From Sphingomonas sp. PAMC 26605 (GTDB lineage: Bacteria; Pseudomonadota; Alphaproteobacteria; Sphingomonadales; Sphingomonadaceae), in contig NZ_JH584241.1 in NCBI RefSeq assembly GCF_000241485.1, positions 1,601,110 to 1,665,109 of the forward strand: 64,000 nucleotides of DNA, given 5' to 3'. Every line of letters begins with the position of its first letter. The stretch's first letter is position 1. The notes beneath the pieces were generated by a model. The model saw nothing but the letters and a program-made list of their open reading frames with translations, searched no databases and was not told the DNA's origin. Shown here one piece after another: positions 26,020 through 34,366 of this stretch. Both the position numbers and the translations under genes were made by a program.

Positions 26020-27243
26020 GTGAGTTTTCGTCTTCTACCGATGCAGGCACGCGGCTCGCGCAAAGCGCTCGACCTCCGCGGTCTCGCGCTTGCTGGCAGC
26101 TGCGGCCTGCTCTTCGCGTCGTCGTCAGCCGTGGCCGACCCGGTTGCTTCGCCTGGTTTCTCGGGGCCACTAGCCCCCAACGCCCATCCAATCGTCGTGA
26201 ATGCCGGACCGTTCGGTGACGTGACCGTGACCGGGCAAGTCAGCGGCATCGCACTGGCCCAAAGCCATGTGACCAGCACCCCCGGCACGGTCAACTCCGA
26301 CACGGCGGCAGACGTGTCCAACGCGCAGGTCGAGATCCAGACCACGACGGGTCCGCTGCAGCTCTACGTGCAGGCTGGCGCCTATTCCCTGCCCGCGCTC
26401 GGCACGTCCTATCTGCGTTCGGGCAAGGCACAGGATTTGCTCTTCGGCCCGGTCCCGGTGGCTTATGCCAAGGCCGTGCTCAGCAAGGATCTTTCGATTA
26501 CTGCAGGCTTCCTGCCGACGATGGTCGGTGCGGAATCGACCTTCACGTTTCAGAATATGAACGTCGAACGCGGCCTGCTGTGGAATCAGGAGCCGTCGAT
26601 CAGTCGCGGCGCGCAGGTCAACTATGCACATGGCAAGCTGAGTGCTGCGGTGTCGCTCAACGACGGCTATTATTCGGGCAAGTTCAACTGGATCTCGGGC
26701 ACCGCCTCGTATGCATTCGACAGCGCGAACACGCTCACGGTGATCGGTGCGGGGAGCTTCTCGCGGTCGCGGCGTAGCTCCTATGCGACGCCGCTTGCCC
26801 AGAATAACGGGAGCATTTTCAACATAATCTACACCTACGCCAAGGGGCCGCTGACGCTGACGCCGTATCTGCAATACAATCGCGTCGACCGTGATGACGC
26901 GCTTGGCCTCAACCGTTCGGCGGAAACCTTTGGCGGTGCTTTGCTGGCGAAATATACGCTCGCCAAGGGATTTTCGCTTGCCGCACGCGGCGAATATCTG
27001 AAATCTTCGGGTGATGATTGCGGTCTGGCGACGGATTGCGTGCCGACCAACCTGCTCTACGGCCCCCATAGCGATGCATGGTCTGCGACTTTCACGCCGA
27101 CCTATCAGAAGGGCATTTTCTTCGCCCGTGGCGAAGTTTCCTATACCCGGATCGGCAAGCTCGCGCCCGGTTCTGGCTTCGGCGCAGATTCCAACAAGCG
27201 CGACCAGGTTCGCGGCTTGCTCGAGACCGGATTTCTGTTCTGA
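26020..27243 (+). CDS. outer-membrane beta-barrel porin-like protein
   Basis: I take GTG 26020 with AAGG nine bases upstream; ATG 26041 is an alternative. The 407-residue protein has a signal peptide (LRGLALAGSCGLLFASSSAV, cleaved near AVADP) and then almost wholly alternating amphipathic beta strands rich in aromatic and Gly residues, ending in GLLETGFLF with the terminal Phe used for barrel assembly. One Cys pair lies in a loop (DDCGLATDC). It matches the family of putative Gram-negative porins without a known substrate. A single gene with a hairpin 6 bases downstream. Confidence 0.82.
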   Translation: MSFRLLPMQARGSRKALDLRGLALAGSCGLLFASSSAVADPVASPGFSGPLAPNAHPIVVNAGPFGDVTVTGQVSGIALAQSHVTSTPGTVNSDTAADVSNAQVEIQTTTGPLQLYVQAGAYSLPALGTSYLRSGKAQDLLFGPVPVAYAKAVLSKDLSITAGFLPTMVGAESTFTFQNMNVERGLLWNQEPSISRGAQVNYAHGKLSAAVSLNDGYYSGKFNWISGTASYAFDSANTLTVIGAGSFSRSRRSSYATPLAQNNGSIFNIIYTYAKGPLTLTPYLQYNRVDRDDALGLNRSAETFGGALLAKYTLAKGFSLAARGEYLKSSGDDCGLATDCVPTNLLYGPHSDAWSATFTPTYQKGIFFARGEVSYTRIGKLAPGSGFGADSNKRDQVRGLLETGFLF

Positions 27244-27249
27244 CCGACA

Positions 27250-27278
27250 GCGCGGCGCGCCAGTCTGGGGCGCCGCGC
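27250..27278 (+). terminator. hairpin downstream of the porin gene
   Basis: GCGCGGCGC (27250-27258) pairs perfectly with GCGCCGCGC (27270-27278) around an 11-base loop, directly after the porin stop. There is no T-run, so it may stabilise the mRNA 3' end or act only partly as a terminator. Confidence 0.4.
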
Positions 27279-27340
27279 AACCGGTCTGATGCACCGGATC
27301 GTTTGCACGCTGGCATTAACGCCCGCAAATCGAGGCCGCA

Positions 27341-27739
27341 ATGAACCGCCGTGATGTGCTGCATCGTTTGGTCGGCGTCTTCGTATTGCTCGCGACTGGA
27401 GGGGCCACGATCTGCTGCCGCGAAGGTGCGCTTCTTCATGCTTGGCCCTCAGCGATAGGGCTGACCTTGGGGATCAATCTAACCGCGCTCGCTTTTGCAA
27501 GTCTTGGCTTACTGCTGCTCGTCGGGGGCTGCCGTTTGCGCGACGGCTGGAAGAGCGCTTGCCCACGCGCCGCGCTTCGGCGCCAAATTGCAAAGAGCGG
27601 AGATAAACCCGATCACGACGGTGTAGCCGTTACTCCTAGTCGAAGAGTTGCGCCCGCATCGTGCGCTGGTCGTGCGACGCTAGCCGCATTCCTTGTCGCC
27701 CGAGTTCATCGGGCTGCCGTCCGAACGGATCTCACATGA
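27341..27739 (+). CDS. hypothetical small membrane protein, 132 aa
   Basis: ATG 27341 is preceded by GAGG at five bases. The first 70 residues contain two hydrophobic helices (about 10-27 and 35-62); the rest is basic and low in structure signals. No family is recognised. The second half could be read-through of non-coding DNA after a mutation, since hydrophobic order and codon bias fade after about residue 75. Confidence 0.4.
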   Translation: MNRRDVLHRLVGVFVLLATGGATICCREGALLHAWPSAIGLTLGINLTALAFASLGLLLLVGGCRLRDGWKSACPRAALRRQIAKSGDKPDHDGVAVTPSRRVAPASCAGRATLAAFLVARVHRAAVRTDLT

Positions 27740-28249
27740 TAAGCCGATGTCGGGCTGTCCCTGAGATGACTTTGCGGCGCGCGGGCCGAGCGTGTCCCGA
27801 TGATCAATAACGCGACGCCACTGTGGTGGACCACGCCCGGATCGCCACATGGTGATCGGCTAACGCCAAGCGCCCGTCGGTATGGTCGGATCGATGAAGG
27901 TCGCGGAAACGTCAGGCCGCGCGCAGGCACGTAACGCACGCAATGTTGCCAACCGTTGGCCGGCTTTTGGCGGCGATACCGACGGCTTGGCGAGAGGCGA
28001 AATCGTCGCGCGTCCCGTGCCGTTCACCCTGGCTCGCGTCTCTCAAGCGGCGCGACTTTATGCTCTTTCTACGAAAATCGCGCTGAAACGCCATCGCGCT
28101 CTTACGCAGCGCAGGCCTAATTCGATAACCGCATGGCCATCCGATCCATGACCAATTTGGCGCTCGGCGTTTCGAGCGCCGCAGGCTGCACTGTTCGGCG
28201 CCGCCCGCGGTCCCTGATTTCTTGAATGGTCAGCTTGAGGAAGCATACG
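27740..28249. other. intergenic stretch without a supported gene
   Basis: No open frame here has both a ribosome-binding site and protein-like composition. A small perfect hairpin (GGCGCTC...GAGCGCC, about 28158-28179) lies 70-90 bases before the next gene and could be structured leader RNA. Otherwise I see nothing recognisable. Confidence 0.35.
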
Positions 28250-28522
28250 ATGACAACGCCAGACGACCCGGAACCCGACCAAAGCGGCCCGATATTCCGC
28301 GTAGGACAGGATTGCGCCGGCCACTGGCTGGTGCAGGATAATGGCGGCAAACTCGAGGGCCGCTTCGTTTCCCGCGCTGCCGCCGTGGGATTCGCACGCA
28401 GCGAAGCACACGGGTTCCCCGGCGCAACGATCGTGATGGTGGCGACGCCGATAATACCCACGATCTCCTTCGCGCCGGTCCAGCCATGGGAAACAGCGCA
28501 CCATTGTCGAAAGGCTGCCTGA
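28250..28522 (+). CDS. hypothetical small protein, DUF2188-like
   Basis: ATG 28250 has GAGGA eight to nine bases upstream. The 90-residue product has the pattern GHWLVQD-x-GGKLEGRFVSRAAAVGFAR, resembling small alpha/beta DUF2188-type proteins in which a W-x-V strand is followed by a Ser/Arg-Ala helix. Such genes are common in rhizobial and sphingomonad accessory DNA and have no known function. The C-terminal part (IIPTISFAPVQPWE) is not conserved in my memory. Confidence 0.55.
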   Translation: MTTPDDPEPDQSGPIFRVGQDCAGHWLVQDNGGKLEGRFVSRAAAVGFARSEAHGFPGATIVMVATPIIPTISFAPVQPWETAHHCRKAA

Positions 28523-28565
28523 TGGTGCGCGCTTGCCTTTCACGCTGGATCGAGGACGCCGATCG

Positions 28566-28946
28566 ATGACCTATGCTGCTGACCATACGATTGATGGACC
28601 GATGCTCAACAACCCTGTGCCGCGGAAGCACAGCAGTGCGGCCACATGCCGCCCCGGCTGTCGCGACCCGCGCTGGCCCGAGGTTGCAGCTGCGCTCGCT
28701 GCCTTGCTCGGTCGCGCCTGCGCGGCGGCGGACCAGATGCGCGATCCCGCGATCGGTATCACCTTCGAGCGGGGCGAGCCGATCGCCGCGCTGTGCGAGG
28801 AAAGCGGATTCCCGGCAGACATTGTGCTGTGGCACGGCTGCAAGGGCAAGAAGCAGGCAGATATAGAGCGCGCCGAACATGTGGCGGCTCGCGCCGGGCA
28901 CGCTTTGATTGCGGATCACCCACACCGCATCGGGCATGCGGCATGA
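28566..28946 (+). CDS. hypothetical protein, 126 aa
   Basis: The frame starts at ATG 28566; ATG 28602 (MLNNPVPRK) is an alternative. The product is soluble, with two Cys in an early CRPGCRDPRW segment and a helical remainder (EVAAALAALLGRACAAADQM). No family is recognised. Its stop overlaps the next start as ATGA, which supports real translation of both. Confidence 0.5.
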   Translation: MTYAADHTIDGPMLNNPVPRKHSSAATCRPGCRDPRWPEVAAALAALLGRACAAADQMRDPAIGITFERGEPIAALCEESGFPADIVLWHGCKGKKQADIERAEHVAARAGHALIADHPHRIGHAA

Positions 28947-29203
28947 CGCACCGTGATCTTGCGTGGCGCAGCCTTGGTGTCGCGCTTGTCGTCGTAGCGG
29001 TCGCCGCACGGATCGCCGACGGCGCCGGCACGCACGCCGGGTTGAGCGTGATCGCGTTCATCATGGCGCTCATTGGGCTCGCCCTGATCGTGCAAGGAAG
29101 GCGCGTTTCCGCGGCGCTGCGCGTCGAGCGGAGCCGACATCGTATGCTCGCCCAAGCGATCCATGACCGCCGCCGCCGGCGCTCCGGTGACGGCTACGCC
29201 TGA
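28943..29203 (+). CDS. hypothetical small membrane protein, 86 aa
   Basis: The ATG lies in an ATGA overlap with the preceding stop. The protein has two membrane helices (about residues 9-25 and 32-51) joined by a short loop, then a strongly basic tail (RSRHRMLAQAIHDRRRRR). It is probably an inner-membrane protein with a cytosolic tail. The function is unknown. It and the preceding gene form a translationally coupled pair just upstream of lysA. Confidence 0.5.
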   Translation: MTHRDLAWRSLGVALVVVAVAARIADGAGTHAGLSVIAFIMALIGLALIVQGRRVSAALRVERSRHRMLAQAIHDRRRRRSGDGYA

Positions 29204-29250
29204 CCCGCCCGTGAGAAACGATAGAGCACCCTTTTTAAACCGGAATCCTC

Positions 29251-30561
29251 ATGTCTCTCCCCTTTGAATGTCGCGATGGCGTCCTCCACGCCGAAGATGT
29301 GCCGTTGCCCGCAATCGCAGCCGCGGTTGGCACTCCGGCCTATGTCTATTCGACGGCTGCGCTTCGCACCGCGGCGCGCGCGTTTCGCGCTGGCCTTGCG
29401 CCGGTGCCGCGCAAGCATCTCGCCTTTGCGGTGAAGGCCAATCCGAACCTTGCGGTGCTCAAACTGCTCGCCGAGGAAGGCTATGGCGCGGACATCGTTT
29501 CGGCAGGAGAGATGCTGCGCGCGCTTGCGGCGGGGATGCCGGCAAGCAGCATCATCTTTTCGGGTGTCGGCAAATCCCGGCGCGAACTGGCAGCGGCGCT
29601 CGATGCCGGGATCGGCCAGTTCAATCTCGAGCTCGAGGAAGAAGGTGTCGTGCTTGCCGCGATGGCGGCCGCGCGGGGTCAGCGGGCATCGGCGGTCTTG
29701 CGGGTGAACCCCGATATCGATGCGGGAACGCATGCCAAGATCTCGACCGGCCGCAAACAGAACAAGTTCGGCGTGGCGATCGATGATGCGGTCGATATCT
29801 ATGCGCGCCTCGCCAAGCTCGACGGGCTCGCCCTGCGCGGGGTCGCCATCCATATCGGCAGCCAGCTGTCGGATCTAGATCCGCTCGAGCTGGCCTATGC
29901 GCGCGTTGGGAGGCTTGTGGCGGAGCTGCGTGCGGCCGGCCACGCCATTACCCATGTCGATCTCGGCGGTGGGCTCGGCCTGTCGTATCGGCCGGGCGAT
30001 GTCGTGCCGAGCGCCGCGGCCTATGGAACGATGGTGGCGCAAGCGACTTGCGACTGGAACGTGACGCTGATGTTCGAGCCGGGCCGCTTCGTCGCTGGCG
30101 AGGCCGGCGTCCTGCTCACAGAGGTGCTTTGGGTGAAACCCGGCGCGGTCGCCCCCTATGTGATCGTGGATGCCGCGATGAACGATCTCGCGCGACCGGC
30201 ACTCTACGATGCGTTCCATGATTTCGTCGCGGTCCGCCCCACGGGAGCGCGCATGGTCGCCAATATCGCCGGCCCCGTCTGCGAAAGTGGAGACACCTTC
30301 GCGATGGGGCGCGACATCGACGCCGTATCGGCCGGCGATCTGGCGGTGTTCCGCACCGCGGGGGCGTATGGCGCGACGATGGCCTCGACCTACAATTGTC
30401 GCGCGTTGGTGCCCGAAGTGTTGGTCGATGAAGGGCGTTTTGCGGTAGTGGCCGATCGGATCGAGCCCGAGGCGATGCTTGCCGCGCAGCATATCCCGCT
30501 TTGGATGACGCACGACGACGAATACGTATCAGTCCCTGTCTCGCAGCGCAGAGCCGCCTGA
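29251..30561 (+). CDS. lysA: diaminopimelate decarboxylase
   Basis: This 436-residue fold-III PLP enzyme converts meso-diaminopimelate to L-lysine. The PLP lysine is K62 in AFAVKANPN. HIGSQL, the phosphate-binding GGGLG, the EPGR motif, the catalytic CESGD and the YGATMASTYN end block are all present, so it looks functional. GGAA lies five bases before the start. Next to it is only a corA fragment, not other lysine genes, so it may be the sole lysA copy or an additional one; the window cannot tell. Confidence 0.93.
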   Translation: MSLPFECRDGVLHAEDVPLPAIAAAVGTPAYVYSTAALRTAARAFRAGLAPVPRKHLAFAVKANPNLAVLKLLAEEGYGADIVSAGEMLRALAAGMPASSIIFSGVGKSRRELAAALDAGIGQFNLELEEEGVVLAAMAAARGQRASAVLRVNPDIDAGTHAKISTGRKQNKFGVAIDDAVDIYARLAKLDGLALRGVAIHIGSQLSDLDPLELAYARVGRLVAELRAAGHAITHVDLGGGLGLSYRPGDVVPSAAAYGTMVAQATCDWNVTLMFEPGRFVAGEAGVLLTEVLWVKPGAVAPYVIVDAAMNDLARPALYDAFHDFVAVRPTGARMVANIAGPVCESGDTFAMGRDIDAVSAGDLAVFRTAGAYGATMASTYNCRALVPEVLVDEGRFAVVADRIEPEAMLAAQHIPLWMTHDDEYVSVPVSQRRAA

Positions 30562-30588
30562 TGGCAACGCGACACGATACGTCGTCCC

Positions 30589-31197
30589 TTGCGCGATCAG
30601 CTCGAGACCGCGCCATCGTTGCTCGGCCAAGGGGTCGATTATGTCCTCCATGCGATTCTCGATTTTGTCGTCGACGGCTATCTGCCGATCGTCAGCGCGA
30701 TCGAGGACGAGGTCATGGCTATGGAAACGCGGATCCTCGATACCTTCCTCGATCGCCAGCAGATCGCCCGGATCTTCGCGCTGCGCCGCGAACTGATCCG
30801 CTTCCAGCGCATTCTCGTCCCGATGGAGGAAGCGGCGCGCAAGCTCGCGCGCACCGATCTTCCCTGCATCGGCCCGGAAGCAACGCCGTATTTCAGCGAT
30901 GTGTTCGACCACGCACGGCGGGTTGAGACAATGGTCGACGGCTTGCGCGAAGTGCTGACCTCGGTGTTCGAGTTCGGCAACCTTATCGAGCAGCAGCGCA
31001 CCGGTGCAATCACCCGCCAGCTCGCCGCCTGGGCGGCGATCCTCGCGGTGCCGACTGCGATCGCCGGCGTCTATGGGATGAATTTCGAGTTCATGCCCGA
31101 ACTGCGCTGGCACTATGGCTATTTTACGATTCTTGGCGCGATTTTCGTCATATGTGGCTTGCTCTATGTCCGGTTTCGCAAGCTCAAATGGCTGTAA
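30589..31197 (+). pseudogene. CorA-type magnesium/divalent cation channel lacking its N-terminal half
   Basis: The 202 encoded residues start at a weak TTG and correspond to the C-terminal part of CorA (usually about 320 residues): the long stalk helix (GVDYVLHAILDFVVDGYLPI onward) and two membrane helices with the pore motif Y162-G-M-N165. The cytosolic alpha/beta domain is missing. The fragment begins only 28 bases after the lysA stop and is in the same frame as lysA, so a deletion probably joined the two. Translation as a short channel is possible but unlikely to be regulated normally. Confidence 0.75.
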
Positions 31198-31353
31198 GGA
31201 TGAATGCGGAAGATTACCGCCGCAGCAGCTCATTGCCGAGGCCTACTACCCCTGCCAGACCGTCGTTTCAGCGTCTGGGGCGACATTATGGGTGCGACTG
31301 GCGCGGCGCCGATCCATTGCCGCGATCCCTACCCGTTCCATCAGATCGATCGA

Positions 31354-31470
31354 TTAGTTGAGCACATCAATCTTGGCTATCATCAGCTTGTGCGAGGCGG
31401 TCTGGCGCAGCAACGCTAGCCGCAAGATGATGCAAACGACGAGATAGGGAAAAGTGAAAGCGCTGACCAT
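31354..31470 (-). CDS. possible very small membrane peptide, 38 aa
   Basis: Starting at ATG 31470 the frame gives MVSAFTFPYLVVCIILRLAL and a polar tail ending at 31354. The same frame is open upstream with protein-like sequence (APERNYIAITYGW) but without a start, so it could be the displaced end of the 31488-31664 gene after a frameshift. Weakly supported. Confidence 0.25.
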   Translation of the reverse strand: MVSAFTFPYLVVCIILRLALLRQTASHKLMIAKIDVLN

Positions 31471-31487
31471 CCATCCATATGTTATCG

Positions 31488-31664
31488 CTATGTAATTTCG
31501 TTCGGGTGCCTGGAGGTTCTCGCTTGTGGTAGCGCGCGGCGATGCCTGGAGATGCGGGTGGGACGCGCGCGTCGGCTACTGGGCCTGAAACCCAGCAATA
31601 GGCTTGCAATGCAGGCCAATAGCCCAAACAGCAAAATCGCGGCCACGGGCACTACGCCGATCAT
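31488..31664 (-). CDS. small membrane protein, 58 aa, in a coupled tiny-gene run
   Basis: ATG 31664 overlaps the preceding stop as ATGA. The first 26 residues form one strong membrane helix (VVPVAAILLFGLLACIASLL) followed by an Arg/Pro-rich tail. No family is recognised. The tail may be out of frame with the original protein, because a neighbouring frame carries more protein-like sequence. Confidence 0.4.
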   Translation of the reverse strand: MIGVVPVAAILLFGLLACIASLLLGFRPSSRRARPTRISRHRRALPQARTSRHPNEIT

Positions 31665-31849
31665 ACCCGACCTTGGTCGGGCCACAAGGTTGGCACCCGT
31701 TGCAGAACGGTCCGGTAGGCCATCACGGTTGCAATGCCCATGCGGGACATGCCCATTTCCGACGCTGCAGCAAGTAAAGGGTCGATTCCTTCGGAGGTGG
31801 TCAAATCTGAAGTCAATCCAGTGACCGGGCTGTTTTGATGGGCTTTCAT
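31661..31849 (-). CDS. small hypothetical protein, 62 aa, in a coupled tiny-gene run
   Basis: ATG 31849 overlaps the stop of the 92-residue gene (ATGA), and its own stop overlaps the next start (ATGA). The sequence is soluble and Ser/Thr/Met-rich (DPLLAAASEMGMSRMGIATV). Its position between two membrane-protein frames with perfect ATGA junctions is the main evidence that it is translated. Confidence 0.4.
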   Translation of the reverse strand: MKAHQNSPVTGLTSDLTTSEGIDPLLAAASEMGMSRMGIATVMAYRTVLQRVPTLWPDQGRV

Positions 31850-32124
31850 CGGTTTTCGCGTGGTTCGTTGCCATGCACGTTGCGCCGGGTGCGGGGATCC
31901 GAAGCCGGCTCGAACACGCTACGGCCTTCAAAGACCAAGGCTGCACCGCCACAGCCGGAACAGACGGCGACGAGCGCCACACATAACTCGAAAGCACTCG
32001 GCTGGGCATCTGGATTGCCGCGGTTTGCACACAGGGAGAAAAGGCACAACGTCGCCAGCAGAAGCAAAGCTGCTCCACCCAACCGAACCTTTACGTCAAA
32101 ATCATGTAACGAAGGCTGTTTCAT
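31846..32124 (-). CDS. small membrane protein, 92 aa, first of the coupled tiny-gene run
   Basis: The protein starts MKQPSLHDFDVKVRLGG and has two membrane helices (about residues 17-33 and 45-65) joined by CANRGNPDAQPSAFEL, with a basic C-terminus. I do not recognise the family. The hairpin topology and the run of three genes joined by ATGA overlaps suggest a small membrane complex or an accessory unit of one. Confidence 0.5.
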   Translation of the reverse strand: MKQPSLHDFDVKVRLGGAALLLLATLCLFSLCANRGNPDAQPSAFELCVALVAVCSGCGGAALVFEGRSVFEPASDPRTRRNVHGNEPRENR

Positions 32125-32443
32125 TCTGTCCCCTGTCGAAGAACGACACTGACAGAAATCGGCGTAAAAACTCCCGACGGATTTGGCGCTGTTCGCGTAG
32201 GAAATTCGTAAATTCTGGCGCCGTCGCAGCGCCCGGCAGCGGCCATCGCTTTATGGCAGGATCGGTGGGGATCCGGCAGTATCCTACAGCGCGCTTCCGT
32301 GAGGCTCGGCAACCCGTGGAAGGCTGACGACCCCAGCGGCGCCTCCTGTGGGATAGCCCATAACGGTCGGACAAGATCAGGCCGACCTTAAGGGGCATGC
32401 CGCGTACCGCGGTTTCACCAATACTGAGTAGGTGCCGCAGCGA
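32125..32443. other. intergenic stretch between the tiny-gene run and a TetR gene
   Basis: No convincing gene. A minus-strand frame (32102-32398) contains EFLRRFLSVSFFDRGQNE but overlaps the preceding gene start and has no ribosome-binding site. The stretch should hold the promoter for the minus-strand tiny genes and the 3' end region of the TetR gene. Confidence 0.35.
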
Positions 32444-33070
32444 TTAGCCGTCGATCCCGACATGATCGCTAAATTCGCGGCAAACGTCTTTATCTATCAG
32501 GCAATTGACGAGCCTTTCACTCGCAATTCTGACGTCGCTACCATGAAGAGCGTGGGTAAAAACCGAGCCGACGGATATTATCATGAACGCCTCTGCAAGG
32601 ACTCGATGCTCATCGCGCACCGTCTCGCTCGATTGGAGTCCGGCAAAAGCACGGCTTATATTGTCGGACATCATCTCCCGTATATCATTGAATATGACGT
32701 TTATGCGGGGATTGCGGCATGCCTCGGATGCGATTTCCAGAAAAAGCCGATCGCTGTCCTCGTCTTTACGGCAATTCGCGGAGGTCAGCCAATTGACGAT
32801 GCCGGCACGGTCGTTCTCGCTCAATGCCGTGTTCAGCGTCGTCAGGTCCGCAAACTGCTTGCAGTCGGCCTCGACGATCGCCGCGACGATATCTTCCTTC
32901 GCCTGGAAATCGCGGTACAGCTGTTGAACGCCTACGCCGGATTCCTTTGCGATCAATGCAATACCTGTAGCGTGGAACCCGTGTTCAACGAACAATCGCC
33001 GCGCCACCCCCTTGATATGATCACGGCGCGCTTCGGCGCGCGACACGGGCTGGCATTCGACAATCGACAC
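32444..33070 (-). CDS. TetR-family regulator of the RND efflux operon
   Basis: I prefer GTG 33070 because AGAGAGG lies eight bases upstream; ATG 33088 and TTG 33106 are in the same frame. The HTH is at about residues 15-55 (ARRLFVEHGFHATGIALIAK, then SGVGVQQLYRDFQAKED). The C-terminal half is helical with a TetR_C-like dimer region. It is divergent from the adaptor gene, and an inverted repeat at 33131-33148 in the shared gap is a likely operator. By analogy with AcrR it would repress the pump until a toxic ligand binds. Confidence 0.87.
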   Translation of the reverse strand: MSIVECQPVSRAEARRDHIKGVARRLFVEHGFHATGIALIAKESGVGVQQLYRDFQAKEDIVAAIVEADCKQFADLTTLNTALSENDRAGIVNWLTSANCRKDEDSDRLFLEIASEACRNPRINVIFNDIREMMSDNISRAFAGLQSSETVRDEHRVLAEAFMIISVGSVFTHALHGSDVRIASERLVNCLIDKDVCREFSDHVGIDG

Positions 33071-33130
33071 GTGAAGAACCTCTCTCATGCTTGTTGACGC
33101 GCTCAACCGGCGGGCCTAACGGAGCCCTTC

Positions 33131-33148
33131 GTGAGTGATCGCTCTCAC
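33131..33148. promoter_or_regulatory. candidate TetR operator for the RND operon
   Basis: The 18-base inverted repeat GTGAGTGATCGCTCTCAC has perfect five-base arms (GTGAG/CTCAC) and 6 of 9 matching pairs overall. It lies between the divergent TetR and adaptor genes, 25 bases before the preferred adaptor start at 33173. Confidence 0.5.
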
Positions 33149-33172
33149 ACTTTTTTTCAAGCGGGAAAATTT

Positions 33173-34360
33173 ATGTCGTCCAATCGGCTGATCAGCTGGG
33201 TGTTGGCATCAAGCGGCTTGCTCGCGCTGGCAGCGTGCGGCGGCGGCAAGTCGCAGCAGCAAGCGGCACCGGGGCCTGCGCCGGTCGGCTATGTCGTGGT
33301 TCGCCAGGAGCCGATCATGCTGACGACGGAACTTCCCGGCCGCACCGCAGCGTTCGAAACCTCTGACGTGCGCCCGCAGGTGAATGGTTTGATCCTCGAG
33401 CGCCTGTTCATCGAAGGGGACGTCGTGCATAAGGGGCAGCGGCTCTATCGGATCGATCCGGCCCCGTATCAGGCGCAGGTGGCGAGCGCCCAGGCCGCCC
33501 TGACGCGGGCGAGATCCGGCATCGCTTCGAGCGCCGCGCTTGCCCGCCGCTACGGCGAGCTCGTCAAGATCAATGCGATCGCCCGCCAGGAATTCGAGAA
33601 CGCGCAGACGACCGCCGCGCAGGCGCAGGCGGATGTCGCGGCGCAGCAGGCGGCCCTCAGGACCGCGCAGATCGACCTGGCCCGCACGACGATCCGCGCG
33701 CCGATCACCGGGCGGATCGGCCGCTCGGCGTTCACGACCGGCGCGCTGGTATCGGCGTCGCAGGCCAATGCGCTTGCCACCATCCAGCGGCTCGATCCGA
33801 TCTATGTCGATATCCAGGAGTCGAGCGCCGATCTGTTGAAGCTCCGCCAGCAGATCCTCAGCGGTCAGCTGACCCGCGATGGCAACGCGCACGTAAAGCT
33901 AAAGCTCGAAGACGGCACCGAATATGGTCCGCAGGGAACGCTGCGTTTTGCCGACGTCACTGTCGATCCGACGACCGGCTCGCAGGTGATCCGCGCGCTG
34001 TTCCCCAATCCCAACGGCCTGTTGCTTCCGGGCATGTTCGTTCGCGCGTCGCTCGTCGAGGGGACTCAGTCGAATGGCATGTTGGTGCCACAGCGCGCGG
34101 TCAGCCGCGACGAGAAGGGTCAGCCGACCGTGATGGTGATCGGCGCGGGGAACAAGGTCGAGGTGCGCACGCTGCAGACCAGCCGCGCGATCGGAACCAA
34201 CTGGCTCGTTACCGGCGGGACCAAGCCCGGCGACAAGATCATCGTCGAGGGCGGAATGATGCTTCGCCCGGGCATGCCGGTCCAGGGCAAGCCGTGGGAT
34301 CCCAACGCGAAACCTGCAGCCGCTCCGGCGCAGGGTAACGCGCAGGCACAGGCCAAGTAA
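33173..34360 (+). CDS. RND efflux periplasmic adaptor (membrane fusion lipoprotein)
   Basis: ATG 33173 gives a lipoprotein signal (LASSGLLALAAC, Cys at about residue 22); the in-frame GTG 33131 lies inside the operator and is less likely. The 395 residues show the lipoyl half-motifs (LPGRTAAFETSDVRPQVNG and ARTTIRAPITGRIGRSAFTT), an alpha-hairpin between them, and beta-barrel and membrane-proximal domains ending in a Pro/Ala/Gln-rich tail. It bridges the pump and the outer-membrane factor. Six bases separate it from the pump gene. Confidence 0.93.
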   Translation: MSSNRLISWVLASSGLLALAACGGGKSQQQAAPGPAPVGYVVVRQEPIMLTTELPGRTAAFETSDVRPQVNGLILERLFIEGDVVHKGQRLYRIDPAPYQAQVASAQAALTRARSGIASSAALARRYGELVKINAIARQEFENAQTTAAQAQADVAAQQAALRTAQIDLARTTIRAPITGRIGRSAFTTGALVSASQANALATIQRLDPIYVDIQESSADLLKLRQQILSGQLTRDGNAHVKLKLEDGTEYGPQGTLRFADVTVDPTTGSQVIRALFPNPNGLLLPGMFVRASLVEGTQSNGMLVPQRAVSRDEKGQPTVMVIGAGNKVEVRTLQTSRAIGTNWLVTGGTKPGDKIIVEGGMMLRPGMPVQGKPWDPNAKPAAAPAQGNAQAQAK

Positions 34361-34366
34361 GCCGCC

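Noticed and set aside
27888..28151. Plus-strand frame of 89 residues (MVGSMKVAETSGR)
   Set aside because: No ribosome-binding site, no hydrophobic or domain pattern, and codon use unlike coding sequence here.
28058..29009. Minus-strand frames across the small hypothetical genes at 28-29 kb
   Set aside because: The plus-strand frames have ribosome-binding sites and an ATGA junction; the minus-strand ones are Arg-rich without start signals.
32125..32443. Possible riboswitch in the GC-rich structured stretch near 32300-32390
   Set aside because: Short stems are visible but no known riboswitch core motif could be matched, and no suitable downstream gene is positioned for it.
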